Below, in pieces: positions 1 to 8,764 of a stretch of 64,000 nucleotides of DNA (positions are counted from its first letter, which is position 1; each line of letters starts with the position of its first letter). The notes under the pieces are model-generated. The model saw only the letters and a list, made by a program, of their open reading frames with translations. It was not told the origin of the DNA and searched no databases. This DNA comes from Oscillospiraceae bacterium (GTDB taxonomy: Bacteria; Bacillota; Clostridia; Oscillospirales; Ruminococcaceae): contig JAFWVK010000040.1 of NCBI GenBank assembly GCA_017518255.1, positions 124,001 to 188,000 on the forward strand, in the 5' to 3' direction. The position numbers and the translations under genes are program-made.

Positions 1-2275
1 GATGCTTGGATTTGCTGAGAATCTTTCCGCTTCCGTCAAGAACATAGAAATAGTACTCGCCTGCTTCGGAAGGTGTCTTAATCTTGTTTGCCGTTCCGCT
101 GCATTTGGTCATCGTACTGCCGGCTTTGAAGGATGTGGTATTATCCGGTGCAATCCAGACAACCTTGCCGGTTCCGGCTTTGCGGATCGGGAGAACGGTT
201 TCGCCCTTGGTTGCACAGCTTGCCGGGAAAATGTAGTTCGCATCGCTGACCATATTCTCCGGCATGATGCTCTTGAACTCATCCTGCAAGCCGGAATGCA
301 GACAGATTTCATACTGTCTCTGCGGCCAGACTGCATCGGAAACGACAATCGGTGCATCAATATCGCTGTACGGCGGATTTGCGCCCATTTTATTAACAGT
401 CGCATACGTTCTCTTTATAGTCAGATGATGTTTCTGACCGTAGTCTTCGCAGTTGATTGTATAGGTAACATTCTTGTCGATATCGAGAACATTGTCCATT
501 TCCTCGATGTATGTCGTACCCTCGTCATTGTGCAGACCGTAGGTCGGTGCGCCCATTCTTCCGGCAGGGATGCCGTCCACATAGTTTTCGTTGATAACGG
601 TACCGGGCATCTGACCGATCGTATAGATGCCGCCGCTGTCGTGCAGGCGGTTCAGGCAGTTAATCACACGGTTATAGCAGATCATATTATCGCGGCAGGT
701 AGTGGAATCCTGGAAATTACACCAGCCCCAGCCGAGATGAATTCCGTTATATGCGGTCTTCTCAACCTGATTGCGAAGCACCTTGACGGAATCTGCAAAG
801 TACACCGTGACGGCAGCACAGCCGCCGAAACCGGGAACCACGCTGATATCATAAAGCAGATTATCGCTGACGGTATCGTTCTTGCAGACGCCCTCCACAC
901 CGACAGGGAATTTCTCACGCGGAGAATTTGCTGCATCACCGATATAAATGTGCTGAGGATGTCCGATTGTGATACCGGATGATGTGATATCTGTAATATA
1001 GTTGCCGGAAATATTGCTGTTCACAACATCGTTAGTCATCGAAATGCCGTCGGCACCGGTATGCTTGATGACATTTCCGGTGAAGTTGATGGAATCACTG
1101 CTCGTCACATGAATCATTGCGGGCAGCGTATCAACCATCTCATATTTCTTGGTGTGCCAGTTGGAATCTGCAAACGCAGTATAAGTCTGTGCAGCCTGAC
1201 AGGTTGTTTTGCCGTGTGAGCCTGCAACATCGGTCAGATTATAATCAGTATGTGCAAAGGTCAGACCGCTGAAGGTCAGATTTCTGACGCGGTTTGAAGT
1301 CGATTCGCCGGCGATCACGACAAGCTGATCCGCAACCGGCGCTTCTACATCGGCATCAGACATATTCTCCCAGTCGAAAGGATAATAATACAGCTTATGT
1401 TCTGTCTTATCAAAGAAGAACTCGCCGGGAGAATCCACAAAGCTGAATGCATTAAAGACTGTATGCCAGCCGCTGCATGAAAAGCCTGCGCCCCAGCCCG
1501 GCGTCTGTGCAATCGCACCGTATGGCTGCTGGAACAAGACAACCAGAGTACCGTTCTCGTAGCGCACATCACGCGAGCATACAATATTTTCATTCCATGT
1601 TGTGCCGTTGACAATTTCGAGATCATCCGTATTGGAGGTAATCTTCGGTACATCTCCGGCATTGTATTTTACACCGTCGTCTTTTTTGCCGGAATCCCAT
1701 GCCCAGCTTGCCTGTCCGGCAGTAATAGAGTAAGAACCGTAACCGCCCTGCGCACCGACGCCGACACTGCCCATATTGGCACGGTGATCGTTGACGTAAA
1801 GGTTGCGCAGCTTGTAATCACGGTCGAGCGAAGCAACATAGAGCCTGTCGTTATACTTTGACCAGCCGGTCACCTGCTTTGCACCGGAGAAAACCGGTTT
1901 CTCATCTTCATATGCCTGATAGACAATCCGGCAGCCGTCCGGCGCGGAATCGCGCGTATCAAATGTGACTGCCTCTGTCATCCGGTAGGTTCCGCCGCGG
2001 AAATAAACATTGATATCGCCGGTCATGCTTCCCTTGATCTTCCGGACTGCATCTCTTGCGCCGGCAAGTGTTTTCAGCGGAGCGGCAAGTGTTCCGGCAT
2101 TGCTGTCATCGCCGTCCGGCGAGACATAAATTTCCGCAAAGACCGATGCAGCTTTCGCCTGAAGCATCAGTGATGCAGGAAACTGTGAGGATGTTGCTGT
2201 CAGCAGCAGGCTGCATAAGACAGCAGAGCTCCGGCTGAACGTACTGTGCCGGAAAAGGCGCCGTTTCTGTTTCAT
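1..2275 (-). CDS. Secreted right-handed parallel beta-helix protein, GH141-like (3' end beyond window)
   Basis: The frame stays open from the ATG at 2275 to the left edge, giving 758 residues without a stop. A GGGGGA ribosome site lies about 9 nt before this ATG. Residues 1 to about 45 form a basic, hydrophobic signal peptide. The mature part opens with IYVSPDGDDSNAGT and then LKTLAGARDAVRKIKG and INVYFRGGTYRM. This is the usual start of glycoside-hydrolase-like parallel beta-helix proteins such as GH141. Many short Asn/Gly/Val strands follow (for example NFTGNVIKHTGADGISM). The substrate is probably a plant cell-wall polysaccharide (family inference). The C-terminus, where a dockerin could sit, is outside the window. 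Other beta-helix families (PL or CE) are possible. Confidence 0.8.
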   Translation of the reverse strand, partial: MKQKRRLFRHSTFSRSSAVLCSLLLTATSSQFPASLMLQAKAASVFAEIYVSPDGDDSNAGTLAAPLKTLAGARDAVRKIKGSMTGDINVYFRGGTYRMTEAVTFDTRDSAPDGCRIVYQAYEDEKPVFSGAKQVTGWSKYNDRLYVASLDRDYKLRNLYVNDHRANMGSVGVGAQGGYGSYSITAGQASWAWDSGKKDDGVKYNAGDVPKITSNTDDLEIVNGTTWNENIVCSRDVRYENGTLVVLFQQPYGAIAQTPGWGAGFSCSGWHTVFNAFSFVDSPGEFFFDKTEHKLYYYPFDWENMSDADVEAPVADQLVVIAGESTSNRVRNLTFSGLTFAHTDYNLTDVAGSHGKTTCQAAQTYTAFADSNWHTKKYEMVDTLPAMIHVTSSDSINFTGNVIKHTGADGISMTNDVVNSNISGNYITDITSSGITIGHPQHIYIGDAANSPREKFPVGVEGVCKNDTVSDNLLYDISVVPGFGGCAAVTVYFADSVKVLRNQVEKTAYNGIHLGWGWCNFQDSTTCRDNMICYNRVINCLNRLHDSGGIYTIGQMPGTVINENYVDGIPAGRMGAPTYGLHNDEGTTYIEEMDNVLDIDKNVTYTINCEDYGQKHHLTIKRTYATVNKMGANPPYSDIDAPIVVSDAVWPQRQYEICLHSGLQDEFKSIMPENMVSDANYIFPASCATKGETVLPIRKAGTGKVVWIAPDNTTSFKAGSTMTKCSGTANKIKTPSEAGEYYFYVLDGSGKILSKSKH

Positions 2276-2484
2276 TCTGAATTTCCCCCATTCTAGTGAT
2301 AGATAAGCGGTTTTCATTTGTTTCCGTCATACTGTACGGAATGAATTTCTCTCTCACTCAGAATACATTTATTCCCCGGCGCAATATGCTTCTTTTTCTT
2401 TCTCATATTTTTTTAATGCGCACGGTTCTATGAAACAAATAAAGCAGTACAAGATCACACTCCCGTCTGTAATATATTTCCTTT

Positions 2485-2513
2485 ATTATACTATAACCTT
2501 TTCAAAAATTCAA
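2485..2513 (-). promoter_or_regulatory. Promoter of the beta-helix gene
   Basis: On the minus strand TTGAAT (2508-2513), a 17-nt spacer and TATAAT (2485-2490). It leaves an untranslated leader of about 200 nt before the ATG at 2275. The leader contains a small inverted repeat, TTCCGT/ACGGAA, near 2327-2345. Confidence 0.6.
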
Positions 2514-2561
2514 GCATTTTCAAAAATGTTTTCAATCATCAACCACAGGTTTGCTGAATCA

Positions 2562-2900
2562 TCACCCGAATCGGGCGTCAATCAGCGGATGATCCCAAAA
2601 AATTTTTGCCTGATGCTTTTCTGCAATCCGATCGGCACGTTCGCGAAGCGTCAGCAGCATTCCCTGCTCCCGTTTTCCGGAACGTCTGCCGCGTGCTTCA
2701 TAGAGGACCTCAGAAAATGCAGCATCATATGTAATCCGGAAATCGGTCGGATCCTCATACGGAAAGAACGAAACCGTCAGCGTATAGCGGATTTCTCCTC
2801 CCCCGGAGGAAGAAGTCAGCATGACAGCGGCTCCGCGTCGGCGAACATCTGAAAAAACTGCATCTGCTCCGAAATACTGCTGATACACATCAATATCCAT
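2562..2900 (-). CDS. Small hypothetical protein (112 aa)
   Basis: The start at 2900 was chosen because AAAGGAGC lies directly upstream (CAT at 2898-2900 on the plus strand); an in-frame ATG at 2936 has no such site. The product has an N-terminal MDIDVYQQYFG. A likely antiparallel beta segment follows (GGEIRYTLTVSFFPYEDPTDFRITYD). It ends in a basic helix (ARGRRSGKREQGMLLTLRERADRIAEKHQ). There is no signal peptide or membrane segment, so it should be cytoplasmic. I do not recognise the family. It has its own promoter just upstream and stands alone between the beta-helix gene and the divergent DUF1653 gene. Confidence 0.6.
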   Translation of the reverse strand: MDIDVYQQYFGADAVFSDVRRRGAAVMLTSSSGGGEIRYTLTVSFFPYEDPTDFRITYDAAFSEVLYEARGRRSGKREQGMLLTLRERADRIAEKHQAKIFWDHPLIDARFG

Positions 2901-2934
2901 ATGAATGCTCCTTTTCTGAATCATTTCTTCATCC

Positions 2935-2963
2935 ATTATATCATATTACGGCAAAAACCGCAA
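2935..2963 (-). promoter_or_regulatory. Promoter of the 112-aa protein gene
   Basis: Minus-strand TTGCGG (2958-2963), 17-nt spacer, TATAAT (2935-2940), about 30 nt before the start codon at 2900. Confidence 0.6.
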
Positions 2964-3065
2964 TGGGAGCAGGAGAAAAAGATTCACCGGAAATCTTATG
3001 GCGGCTGTCACGACTCCGCGCACTGATCGGTTATATCATATGATACAGGAAAAATCAATACACAT

Positions 3066-3094
3066 TTGACAGAAACATTCAGATAATGTATAAT
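3066..3094 (+). promoter_or_regulatory. Perfect consensus sigma-A promoter
   Basis: TTGACA (3066-3071), exactly 17 nt, TATAAT (3089-3094). It drives the small DUF1653 gene that starts at 3126. Confidence 0.85.
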
Positions 3095-3125
3095 GAAAGA
3101 TACAAAACCGAAAGGAGACTTCTTT

Positions 3126-3350
3126 ATGACATTTGAAGAAGCAGCAGCCTGCATTTCCGCAGGAAAATACCGGCATTACAAAGGGAACGAATATGAGGTA
3201 ATCGGCATCGCCCGTCACTCCGAAACACTGGAGCCAATGGTTGTTTACCGAGCGCTCTACGGCGAGGGCGGAATCTGGGTACGGCCGGCAGAAATGTGGA
3301 ATCAGACTGTCGGCAGCGGAAAGACTCTGCGCTTTACAAAAATCGACTGA
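3126..3350 (+). CDS. DUF1653 family protein (74 aa)
   Basis: The ATG at 3126 follows AAAGGAG by about 9 nt. A further upstream in-frame ATG at 3093 overlaps the promoter -10 box and is unlikely. The core YRHYKGNEYEVIGIARHSE, followed by MVVYRALYGEGGIWVRP and EMWNQTV, matches the DUF1653 family closely. That family is a small beta-rich domain of unknown biochemical role, often encoded as a stand-alone gene. No signal peptide is present. It is monocistronic, with a perfect consensus promoter. Confidence 0.88.
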   Translation: MTFEEAAACISAGKYRHYKGNEYEVIGIARHSETLEPMVVYRALYGEGGIWVRPAEMWNQTVGSGKTLRFTKID

Positions 3351-3409
3351 TCTGCATAGGGCAGTCCATGAATTCATACTCTATTTATAAAATATATTCA
3401 TTTTATCCA

Positions 3410-3438
3410 TTGATTTTCAGTATTATTCATGTTATAAT
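3410..3438 (+). promoter_or_regulatory. Promoter of the zinc-ribbon membrane protein gene
   Basis: TTGATT (3410-3415), 17-nt spacer, TATAAT (3433-3438). The start codon is about 75 nt downstream. Confidence 0.6.
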
Positions 3439-3512
3439 CAGATAAAGAAATTAACTGAAATAGTTCTGCATAAAAGCTGAAAAACCAGGACTGATGTTTG
3501 AGAGGTGATACA

Positions 3513-4721
3513 ATGTTCTGTCAGAATTGCGGCAAATCACTCCCGGTACACGCAAAAGTCTGTGCCTTCTGCGGAGAACCAGTACAAAATACAGCAGGAG
3601 AACCTGCCGTTCTTAATCCATCCGAATCAGGGAGCATCATTCCGCAGCCTGCTGCACCGCAAACACCCGTGCAGCAGCCTGTTCAGCCAAGCCCTGCTCC
3701 GCAGCAGCCCGTTCAGCCAAGCCCTGCCCCGCAGCAGCCTGTTCAGCCAAGCCCTGCCCCGCAGCAGCCCGTTCAGCCAACCCCTGCCCCGCAGCAGCCT
3801 TACCCTTCTCAGCAAAATTCACCGCAGTATCAGCAGGTTCGTCCGGCGGCATATCCGTCTGAACAACCTGCCCAAAAATCAAACACTGCGCTGATCATTA
3901 TCATTATCCTGCTGACACTGCTGGTTCTGGCGGGTGCTTTTCTGCTGTTCATCAAGCCGGGCTATCTCCTGCACGGAGAAAGTGAAGATGACGGAAGCAG
4001 CCGGATCAATACAGATCAGCCGGAAAACGGTACTACAACAACTGCGCTGACCGATACGACACTGTTTACCGGCAGCACATTGAACTCCGCTGACAGCACT
4101 TCTTCCTATTCCGCATTCACCTCGTCCTCTTCATCTACATCATCTACGTCAACAACCGCACAGACATCATCTGCCGCTCAGGCAACCGCCACAAATCCGG
4201 GCACAAAATCGACAAACGAAGAATCCCGCATCGGCGGATACAACAAAGCAATCAGCGATGCATGGGCTGCCTCGACCGATGAACGGCCGGAATTAAGTGA
4301 ATTCTCATGGTGCTACGGTCAGTACGGACTGATCTACGAACCGCCGACATATGCGGAAATGATTACGGATCCGCAGGGATGGCACGGCGGCTGGAAGGCG
4401 ATGATTATTTATAATCCGACCAACTCCGCAGGTACGTTCACTCGTGAACTTAACAATATTCTGGTAAATATCACCGGTAATTCCGCCGTTGTCACAATCG
4501 ACTGGTATCTCATGATACCGGCTCAATCCGAATATGAAAACGAAGAAGATATGCCGGATACGGAATTCACAGGCTATGCAAATCAGAAAGGCGTTTTTGT
4601 TACAGGCTCGGCAGATATTTCCATTACCTCTTTCTGGAATGCAAACGGCAAACAGTACGCCCTCGGCACCGTCAAAACTGCGGACGGAATTGAAGCGTAC
4701 CTTGCAATGGTCAGACCGTAA
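3513..4721 (+). CDS. Zinc-ribbon, Pro-rich, single-pass membrane protein (402 aa)
   Basis: The ATG at 3513 follows AGAGGTG. The order is: zinc ribbon with two CxxC knuckles (CQNCG and CAFCG, residues 3-25); a Gln/Pro linker of four 10-residue repeats (QPVQPSPAPQ type, about 50-95); one membrane helix (ALIIIIILLTLLVLAGAFLLF, about 125-147); a Ser/Thr-rich stretch; and a C-terminal beta-rich domain of about 150 residues with WYLMIPAQ. By the positive-inside rule the zinc ribbon is cytoplasmic and the C-terminal domain outside. The family is not identified. The architecture resembles the kinase and FHA proteins at 44-50 kb, which also start with Cys-knuckle ribbons and carry Gln/Pro repeats, but no kinase domain is present. 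Confidence 0.85.
   Translation: MFCQNCGKSLPVHAKVCAFCGEPVQNTAGEPAVLNPSESGSIIPQPAAPQTPVQQPVQPSPAPQQPVQPSPAPQQPVQPSPAPQQPVQPTPAPQQPYPSQQNSPQYQQVRPAAYPSEQPAQKSNTALIIIIILLTLLVLAGAFLLFIKPGYLLHGESEDDGSSRINTDQPENGTTTTALTDTTLFTGSTLNSADSTSSYSAFTSSSSSTSSTSTTAQTSSAAQATATNPGTKSTNEESRIGGYNKAISDAWAASTDERPELSEFSWCYGQYGLIYEPPTYAEMITDPQGWHGGWKAMIIYNPTNSAGTFTRELNNILVNITGNSAVVTIDWYLMIPAQSEYENEEDMPDTEFTGYANQKGVFVTGSADISITSFWNANGKQYALGTVKTADGIEAYLAMVRP
3671..3800 (+). repeat. 30-bp tandem repeat inside the zinc-ribbon protein gene
   Basis: Four nearly identical 30-bp units (3671-3700, 3701-3730, 3731-3760, 3761-3790) and a 10-bp partial fifth. They encode the decapeptide linker QPVQPSPAPQ. The near identity at the DNA level suggests recent slippage or unequal exchange. 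Confidence 0.9.
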
Positions 4722-4751
4722 CAGACAGGTAATTCCCAAAAACTGAAATAC

Positions 4752-4789
4752 ACAGCTCCGAAGCAGTTCTGTGATTGTTTCGGGGCTGT
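4752..4789 (+). terminator. Probable terminator after the zinc-ribbon protein gene
   Basis: An 11-bp inverted repeat (4752-4762 / 4779-4789, one mismatch) is followed by a T-rich stretch (TTATTCTTT). It begins 30 nt after the stop codon. Confidence 0.55.
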
Positions 4790-4820
4790 CTTATTCTTTA
4801 GACAATGCAGCAAAAAACGC

Positions 4821-4849
4821 TTGACAAACAACATGGAATGTGCTATAAT
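4821..4849 (+). promoter_or_regulatory. tRNA-Val promoter
   Basis: TTGACA (4821-4826), 17 nt, TATAAT (4844-4849). The tRNA begins 15 nt after the -10 box. Confidence 0.85.
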
Positions 4850-4864
4850 ATATGAGTGAGTTTC

Positions 4865-4941
<77 letters not shown>

Positions 4942-4945
4942 TCAA

Positions 4946-4979
4946 AAAAGTCCTGAATGCAGCAGCATTCAGGACTTTT
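4946..4979. terminator. Bidirectional terminator between tRNA-Val and rarA
   Basis: A perfect 15-bp stem (4946-4960 / 4965-4979) with the loop AGCA. A-rich and T-rich flanks on both sides give U-tracts in both directions. It can end tRNA-Val transcripts and the leftward rarA transcript. Confidence 0.85.
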
Positions 4980-4995
4980 CTGTATCTATTGATTT

Positions 4996-6255
4996 CTATT
5001 TTTTGATATTATCCCAGTAAGCCTTAGCAGCAAGCTCCGCTTTATTCTCACCGGGATTGTAATAGACACGATCTTTCAGCGTATCGGGCAGATACTGCTG
5101 CCGCACCCAGTGATTCGGATAATCATGCGGATAGAGATAATGCTGACCCCTGACCGCGGCATCTGCACCGTCAAAATGAACATTTTGCAGCGCGCGCGGG
5201 AAATCCCCGGAAAGCCCTGCACGCACATCGGAAAGCGCCGCAGCAATTGCAAGATAGCCGCTGTTTGATTTCGGCGCCGTTGCGAGCAGAATAACCGCAT
5301 CGGCAAGCGGCAGACGAGCCTCCGGCATTCCGAGCTGCAATGCCGTATCAACGGCAGCCTTCACAACCGGTATCGCCATCGGATATGCAAGACCGATATC
5401 CTCCGAAGCAATACAGAGCAACCGCCGGCACAGCGGAAGCAGATCGCCTGCCTCCATCAGTCTTGCAGCATAGTGCAGCGCAGCGTTTTCATCAGAACCG
5501 CGGATGGATTTGTGCAGCGCGGAAAGCAGATCATAATGCTGGTCGCCGTCCTTGTCGTAGCGCATATTGCTCCGCTGCGTCAGTGCAGTCACGGCATCCA
5601 TTGTGATATAAAGACCGTCCTCCTGTTTTTCCGCCGAAAGGACAGAAAGCTCCACGGTATTGACTGCTTTCCGGACATCTCCGCCGCATCCGGCAGCAAT
5701 ATAATCAATGACCTCATCCGGATAGTGAATCACAACGCCCTGTTCATCCTGCAAAAAACGGTATGCACGGACAACAGCAGGTTTCATCTGCTCCTTTGTC
5801 ACAGGCTTGAATTCAAACACGGTCGAGCGGCTGATGATTGCATTGAACACCGCAAAATACGGATTTTCCGTTGTCGATGCAATCAGAGTCACACTGCCGT
5901 TCTCAATATATTCGAGCAGACTCTGCTGCTGCTTTTTATTCAGATACTGAATTTCATCCAGATAGAGCAGGATTCCGTTCGCACCAAAAAGCGAGCCGCT
6001 TTCCTGAAGAATATCACGGATATCTCCGACCGAGGCGGTCGTGCCGTTAAGCTTATGCAAAAGGAGATCCGACCGTTCCGCAATCATGCGCGCAAGCGTC
6101 GTCTTTCCGACGCCGGACGGACCGTAAAAAATCATGTTCGGGATTTTCCCGGATTCGATGATCCGCCGCATCGGTCTGCCCGGTGCAAACAGATGCGGCT
6201 GCCCGACCATATCATCCAGATTGTTCGGCCGAAGCCGTTCAGCAAGGGGTGTCAT
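4996..6255 (-). CDS. rarA: Replication-associated recombination protein A (RarA/MgsA-type AAA+ ATPase)
   Basis: The start at 6255 follows GGAGG by about 10 nt and gives MTPLAERLRPNNLDDMVGQ, the standard RarA beginning. The longer open frame up to 6423 overlaps the upstream gene and is not used. Walker A is GPSGVGKTT (45-53), Walker B LLYLDEIQ (97-103), sensor-type ASTTENPYF follows, and the C-terminal tetramerisation region (KAYWDNIKK) is intact. The length of 419 aa is normal. The enzyme acts at stalled replication forks (known for the family). It is the last gene of the minus-strand block and starts 17 nt after the NAGPA gene, so it may be cotranscribed with unrelated secreted proteins. Confidence 0.95.
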   Translation of the reverse strand: MTPLAERLRPNNLDDMVGQPHLFAPGRPMRRIIESGKIPNMIFYGPSGVGKTTLARMIAERSDLLLHKLNGTTASVGDIRDILQESGSLFGANGILLYLDEIQYLNKKQQQSLLEYIENGSVTLIASTTENPYFAVFNAIISRSTVFEFKPVTKEQMKPAVVRAYRFLQDEQGVVIHYPDEVIDYIAAGCGGDVRKAVNTVELSVLSAEKQEDGLYITMDAVTALTQRSNMRYDKDGDQHYDLLSALHKSIRGSDENAALHYAARLMEAGDLLPLCRRLLCIASEDIGLAYPMAIPVVKAAVDTALQLGMPEARLPLADAVILLATAPKSNSGYLAIAAALSDVRAGLSGDFPRALQNVHFDGADAAVRGQHYLYPHDYPNHWVRQQYLPDTLKDRVYYNPGENKAELAAKAYWDNIKK

Positions 6256-6271
6256 TTTCTCAGATCCTCCG

Positions 6272-7495
6272 TCAGCTTTCAGGAGCCGGTTCAGTATCGG
6301 AATTCTGCTGCTGTGCGAGGAATGCTGCCGCAGCAGTATCGAACGGAATCTGCGACAGCTCGCAGATATAGAGGATGTCGCTGGATTTTCTGCCGCTCCA
6401 TGCAGGGCGGTTGACTTCGGCATCCATAAAGGTAATCACGGAACTGCTTCCGCCGTCAAGATTGTATGCTTCGCTGACACCGAGATCATAAAACAGCTTT
6501 GCAAAGTCATCCAGTACAATACCGGCGGAATAGCCTTTCTGTCTCCCCTCAACCTGCACAAACACATAATGCCCCGGCTCATAATATCCGACTCCGCTGC
6601 GCGGATGCAGCTGAGCAAGCTGTCCCTTCATGCCGGAGACGAGCACGCCGTCCTTGACAAGACCCGGTGCAAAGGCGGATGTCTGCCAGATGTTTGCTTT
6701 CTGTTCCTCTGTCAGCTTCCGGTACTGCGCATCCGTCAGGACATCCATCACGCCGTCCTTATACAGCACACAGACTTCTTTTTTATAGGTACTCGGATCC
6801 TCGCGGTACATTACGCCGTTCCGGTAGGTAATCCCGTTTGTCCGGTGCGCAACATAGTCGCAGTTGATTGCAAATATTGCATTATTTGCTTTTGCCATGT
6901 CCAGAACCTCTTCCGTAATTGCATTCGACGGAAGCGTGTACTGACCGCCTGCGAAGCCGCCGCGGAAGGAATGCAGATCGCGCAGATAAACATCCGCGAC
7001 AAAATAAACAAGCGTATGATCTACATAAAAATCTGCATCGGGTATTTCCTGCGCAAGATAATTCAGGAGCCGGTTCACATCATCCCATGCAAGCGAACCG
7101 TCCTCGGTAATATCCGCATTCTGAATGCCGGTCTCCGTGCAGGATAGCGTGCCGTCCTCTGCAAGCAGTCTGCAAAGGGAAACAGCATCATGCATGTCAA
7201 CCAGACCGTTTTCATCCACATCGCCGGTCATCCGGTCAAAGCGGTGTTCGGTAATGGAAATATTGATGTCGTGGCTCTGATAACTGCGGTCCGTAACGGT
7301 TACGGTATCATCCTTGGAGAATTTTTCCGGAAAGCGGTATGCAAAACCGGAAATATCATATCCGTCCGCATTGTATATAGGTTCCGGTCCGTTTTCCGGC
7401 GCCAGAACGGTATCTGCGGAAGCAGGCTGCGCAAACAGCATACAGCCCGACACTGCGGCAGCAAGCCCTGCCGACCAGATTTTTTTCATATTCAT
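6272..7495 (-). CDS. Secreted dockerin + phosphodiester glycosidase (NAGPA) domain protein, copy 1
   Basis: The start at 7495 follows GGGGGC by 6 nt. A signal peptide (1-27, ending QPASA) is followed by a short beta segment. Next comes a type I dockerin (about 91-150) with GDVDENGLVDMHDAVSL and ADITEDGSLAWDDVNRLL, two EF-hand-like calcium loops. The NAGPA domain (about 164-385) contains AINCDY, TSAFAPGLVKDGV, HPRSGVGYYEPGHYVFVQVEGRQ and the hallmark NLDGGSSS. NAGPA-family enzymes remove GlcNAc phosphodiester caps or act on exopolysaccharide. The substrate here is unknown. The dockerin sits between the signal peptide and the catalytic domain, not at the C-terminus. Its closest relative is the neighbouring gene upstream (7526-8728), 30 nt away. 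Confidence 0.88.
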   Translation of the reverse strand: MNMKKIWSAGLAAAVSGCMLFAQPASADTVLAPENGPEPIYNADGYDISGFAYRFPEKFSKDDTVTVTDRSYQSHDINISITEHRFDRMTGDVDENGLVDMHDAVSLCRLLAEDGTLSCTETGIQNADITEDGSLAWDDVNRLLNYLAQEIPDADFYVDHTLVYFVADVYLRDLHSFRGGFAGGQYTLPSNAITEEVLDMAKANNAIFAINCDYVAHRTNGITYRNGVMYREDPSTYKKEVCVLYKDGVMDVLTDAQYRKLTEEQKANIWQTSAFAPGLVKDGVLVSGMKGQLAQLHPRSGVGYYEPGHYVFVQVEGRQKGYSAGIVLDDFAKLFYDLGVSEAYNLDGGSSSVITFMDAEVNRPAWSGRKSSDILYICELSQIPFDTAAAAFLAQQQNSDTEPAPES

Positions 7496-7525
7496 CGAAA
7501 TGCCCCCGAATCTGACAAACAAATC

Positions 7526-8728
7526 TTACGGTTCCGCAGAAGCCGCTGACTCCGCAGCCAGTTTTTCATACCATGCCGCTGCGGCAGTATCCTCCGGAAT
7601 TTCATCCAGATTACAAATATACAGAATATCGCTGTTGTTTCTGCCGCCGGAAGATCCCGTTTTGATGCCGGAGGGGTGATTATAGGTCTGTCCCATAAAC
7701 ACGATCTCGGAGGAACTTCCGCCGTCCATATTATATGCCTCCTGCACACCCAGACCGTACATAATTTCAGCAAACTGCTCCACGGACACGCCGTCAGAAT
7801 ATCCGGGCTGTCTGCCGTCAACCTGCACAAAGCAATAATGCCCCGGCTCATAGTACCCGATGCCGCTGCGCGGATGCAGCTCCACATAAGTCGATCCTCT
7901 GAAACCGGTCATCTGAACGCCGTCCTTAACAAGACCGGGTGCAAATGCGGTTGTCTGCCAGATTTCCGCTTTTTCTTCCTCAGTCAGATTCCGGTACTCC
8001 GCATCAGTCAGCACATCCATGACGCCGTTTTTATAAATCACGGCAACCTCCGCGCGCTTGGTTTCGCGGTACATCACACCGTTCCGGAAGGTAATGCCGT
8101 TGGCGCGGATCTCACAGTAATCGCAGTTAATCGCAAAAAGAGCATTGTTATCGCTCGCCATTTTTTTAATGGATTCCAGCTGCGCGCTGCCCTTTTCGGG
8201 GAATGTCCCCTTTGCGAATGCACCGCGGAGCGAACGGATATCACGGATATAAATATCTGCGACATGGTAGGTAATCGTCGGATTGGTGAAAAAGTCAACC
8301 GAAAGCAGGGAGCCGTCGAGATAATCGAGCAAAAGCATCAGATCCTGCGCTGAAATCAGATCATCGTTATTGCAGTCTGCATTCAGGATACCGTCCGCAC
8401 CGAACGTATACTCTGACTGTTCGGAAAGGAGTTTGCATAACAGAACGGCATCGTTGATATCCACATTCAGACTTTCGTTGACATCACCGTTCAGTCTGCC
8501 GATAAAATGCCTGGACATCTGAATATTGACATCATGACTTTTATAGCTGTCCGCTGTGACAATCACGGTGTCATCCGCAGAGAATTTATCCGGAAACTTT
8601 GATGCAAAATCCCCGGATTCCGACTCTGCTGACTGTTCCGCAGACACACTTAACACAGATTCCGCAGCACTGAACGGCATACAGAACAATGCAGCTGCAC
8701 AGCATATACACAGCTTCCTCCAATGCAT
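7526..8728 (-). CDS. Secreted dockerin + phosphodiester glycosidase (NAGPA) domain protein, copy 2
   Basis: The start at 8728 follows AAAGGA by 9 nt. The layout matches the downstream copy: signal peptide (1-about 29), a segment with FPDKFSADDTVIV, a dockerin (about 81-139, GDVNESLNVDINDAVLL and ADCNNDDLISAQDL), then the NAGPA domain with AINCDY, TTAFAPGLVKDGV, HPRSGIGYYEPGHYCFVQVDGRQ and NMDGGSSSEI. The two proteins are clear tandem paralogues, diverged most in the dockerin. The gene lies 87 nt downstream of a GH9 cellulase and a strong hairpin. Together they suggest a locus for surface-complex proteins. The dockerin implies cohesin binding; the sugar substrate is not known. Confidence 0.88.
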   Translation of the reverse strand: MHWRKLCICCAAALFCMPFSAAESVLSVSAEQSAESESGDFASKFPDKFSADDTVIVTADSYKSHDVNIQMSRHFIGRLNGDVNESLNVDINDAVLLCKLLSEQSEYTFGADGILNADCNNDDLISAQDLMLLLDYLDGSLLSVDFFTNPTITYHVADIYIRDIRSLRGAFAKGTFPEKGSAQLESIKKMASDNNALFAINCDYCEIRANGITFRNGVMYRETKRAEVAVIYKNGVMDVLTDAEYRNLTEEEKAEIWQTTAFAPGLVKDGVQMTGFRGSTYVELHPRSGIGYYEPGHYCFVQVDGRQPGYSDGVSVEQFAEIMYGLGVQEAYNMDGGSSSEIVFMGQTYNHPSGIKTGSSGGRNNSDILYICNLDEIPEDTAAAAWYEKLAAESAASAEP

Positions 8729-8764
8729 AAAAACCAATCCTTTCCGAAAACCAGCGTACAAGTA

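Noticed and set aside
2-982. Long plus-strand open frame antisense to the beta-helix gene
   Set aside because: It has no ribosome site or family similarity. The minus-strand frame has a signal peptide and beta-helix motifs and stays open to the left edge.
2430-2852. 140-codon plus-strand frame near the left end
   Set aside because: It overlaps the promoter of the beta-helix gene and a minus-strand gene that has a good ribosome site.
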